From positions 60,580 through 124,579 of the forward strand of contig SVFN01000010.1 in NCBI GenBank assembly GCA_015056815.1: a DNA stretch of 64,000 bases, given 5' to 3'. Every line of letters starts with the position of its first letter. Position 1 is the first letter of the stretch. The notes under the pieces were generated by a model, which did not search any database, was not told where the DNA came from, and worked only from the letters and a program-made list of their open reading frames with translations. The stretch comes from Lachnospiraceae bacterium (GTDB lineage: Bacteria; Bacillota; Clostridia; Lachnospirales; Lachnospiraceae). A program made the position numbers and the translations under genes. Of this stretch, positions 63,564 through 64,000 are shown piece by piece.

Positions 63564-63769
63564 GTCCTTTTTTCCTTTAAAGTTACTGCAACACCTATTT
63601 TCATCAGAGTAAATGAAACACTCTGTTGCAATTAGGTAGAAAATTTACGTTTCAGATATCATACCTGAGATGGAGTCTTTTTTGTATGTGTTTTTATCAG
63701 ATTTAATGCAACACCTATTTCCGTCAAAGTAAATATTCCATAGTGTTGCAGTTAGGATGAAAATTTACG
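63529..63769 (+). repeat. Tandem array of two ~120-bp terminator-plus-repeat units
   Basis: Two units (63529-63649 and 63650-63769) each contain a CCTGAGATGGAGTC arm with T-run, then a 68-bp repeat. The 68-bp parts are at 63582-63649 and 63702-63769, offset by exactly 120 bases. This array, the hairpin at 63784-63814 and AT-rich filler are all I find in the 450-base gap before hup. Confidence 0.8.
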
Positions 63770-63783
63770 ATAAGTAAAAAAAA

Positions 63784-63814
63784 CCCTAGTCAAGAACGAC
63801 TAGGGGATTTTTCT
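63784..63814. terminator. Bidirectional terminator near the island's right end
   Basis: CCCTAGTC pairs with GACTAGGG around a 6-base loop. A T-run follows on both strands (GATTTTTC on plus; TTTTTTTT on minus). Confidence 0.85.
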
Positions 63815-63875
63815 TATTAAGTTTTAAATTTTTTGGGCCCTTATAACCCATTCCCTCTCTTTAAAAAAACAAGAG

Positions 63876-63890
63876 GTTTTGTACATTTTT
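63876..63890. other. Candidate right attachment sequence (15-bp direct repeat)
   Basis: GTTTTGTACATTTTT is identical to 52941-52955, 75 bases from the hup stop. With the left copy it brackets about 10.9 kb. Confidence 0.5.
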
Positions 63891-63923
63891 CTCAAAAAAC
63901 GTTAAAAATTTTTTTTGGGTTTC

Positions 63924-63945
63924 AGCCTGTGGAAAACCACAGGCT
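63924..63945 (-). terminator. Hairpin downstream of hup
   Basis: AGCCTGTGG pairs perfectly with CCACAGGCT around AAAA, 20 bases after the hup stop. The T-run on the minus strand is a few bases removed (AAAAAAAATTTTT). Confidence 0.6.
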
Positions 63946-63964
63946 TTACTTCTCAAAACAATCA

Positions 63965-64000
63965 TTATTTAGCGTTTACTAAATCCTTTAATGCCTTTCC
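63965..64000 (-). CDS. hup: Histone-like DNA-binding protein HU, C-terminal tail only
   Basis: The last 12 codons on the minus strand read GKALKDLVNAK then stop, the almost invariant ending of bacterial HU proteins. The rest lies beyond the right edge. HU is often directly upstream of rqcP-yabP-yabQ in Clostridia, which makes this fragment the marker for the right boundary of the interrupted cluster. Confidence 0.8.
   Translation of the reverse strand, partial: GKALKDLVNAK

Overview
The window looks like chromosome from a spore-forming-lineage Clostridia, most likely a Lachnospiraceae-type gut anaerobe. The evidence is pyruvate phosphate dikinase, a YabP/YabQ/SpoIIE sporulation cluster, late cobalamin genes, sugar ABC transporters with YesM/YesN-type sensors, an oxygen-sensitive NrdG-type activase, low-GC Gram-positive promoters and strong AGGAGG-type ribosome sites. 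The backbone is moderately GC; 52.8-63.9 kb is clearly more AT-rich. Species assignment is inference.

Layout. 0-3.3 kb (minus): truncated nicotinamidase-like hydrolase, HIRAN-domain membrane protein, HD phosphohydrolase, ferredoxin-type aldo/keto reductase. 3.6-5.3 kb (plus): ABC-class P-loop ATPase, divergently transcribed from the reductase. 5.5-13.4 kb (minus): carB, an HTH/DUF2975 pair, free-methionine-R-sulfoxide reductase, ppdK with an unusual C-terminal tail. 13.7-22.2 kb: tadA, nrdG-type activase, two regulators or hypotheticals, mutS2 (predicted leaderless), and a two-component pair. 22.2-36.7 kb (minus): a sugar-response region. It holds a three-gene monosaccharide ABC importer, then a probable long operon of binding protein, AraC-type response regulator, frameshifted histidine kinase and two more binding proteins, running with overlaps into cobC, cbiB, cobD and cobH. 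36.9-41.4 kb: two secreted surface proteins. 41.6-46 kb: a compact CobU, an acetyltransferase, tRNA-Tyr and tRNA-Leu, and a GH13 glycosidase. 46.1-52.75 kb (minus): the conserved rqcP-yabP-yabQ-divIC-spoIIE-tilS-hpt-ftsH cluster, here with a SpoIIE that lacks its membrane domain.

The most unusual part is 52.8-63.9 kb. The tail of a histone-like HU gene (hup) sits at the right edge, so the usual hup-rqcP adjacency appears to be broken by about 11 kb of AT-rich DNA. This DNA carries a second, diverged rqcP; a tightly overlapping five-gene operon (two tyrosine recombinases flanking a large recombinase-like protein without an obvious full active site, a coiled-coil DNA-binding-like protein, and a 1032-residue protein made of about 14 zinc ribbons); and a right flank of decayed toxin/nuclease fragments with 68-bp repeats. 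A 15-bp direct repeat near both ends and a perfect 16-bp inverted repeat at the left end are candidate attachment sequences. The gene layout recalls Tn554-type tnpA-tnpB-tnpC, but the zinc-ribbon array and outward-facing rqcP copy are not part of that plan as I know it.
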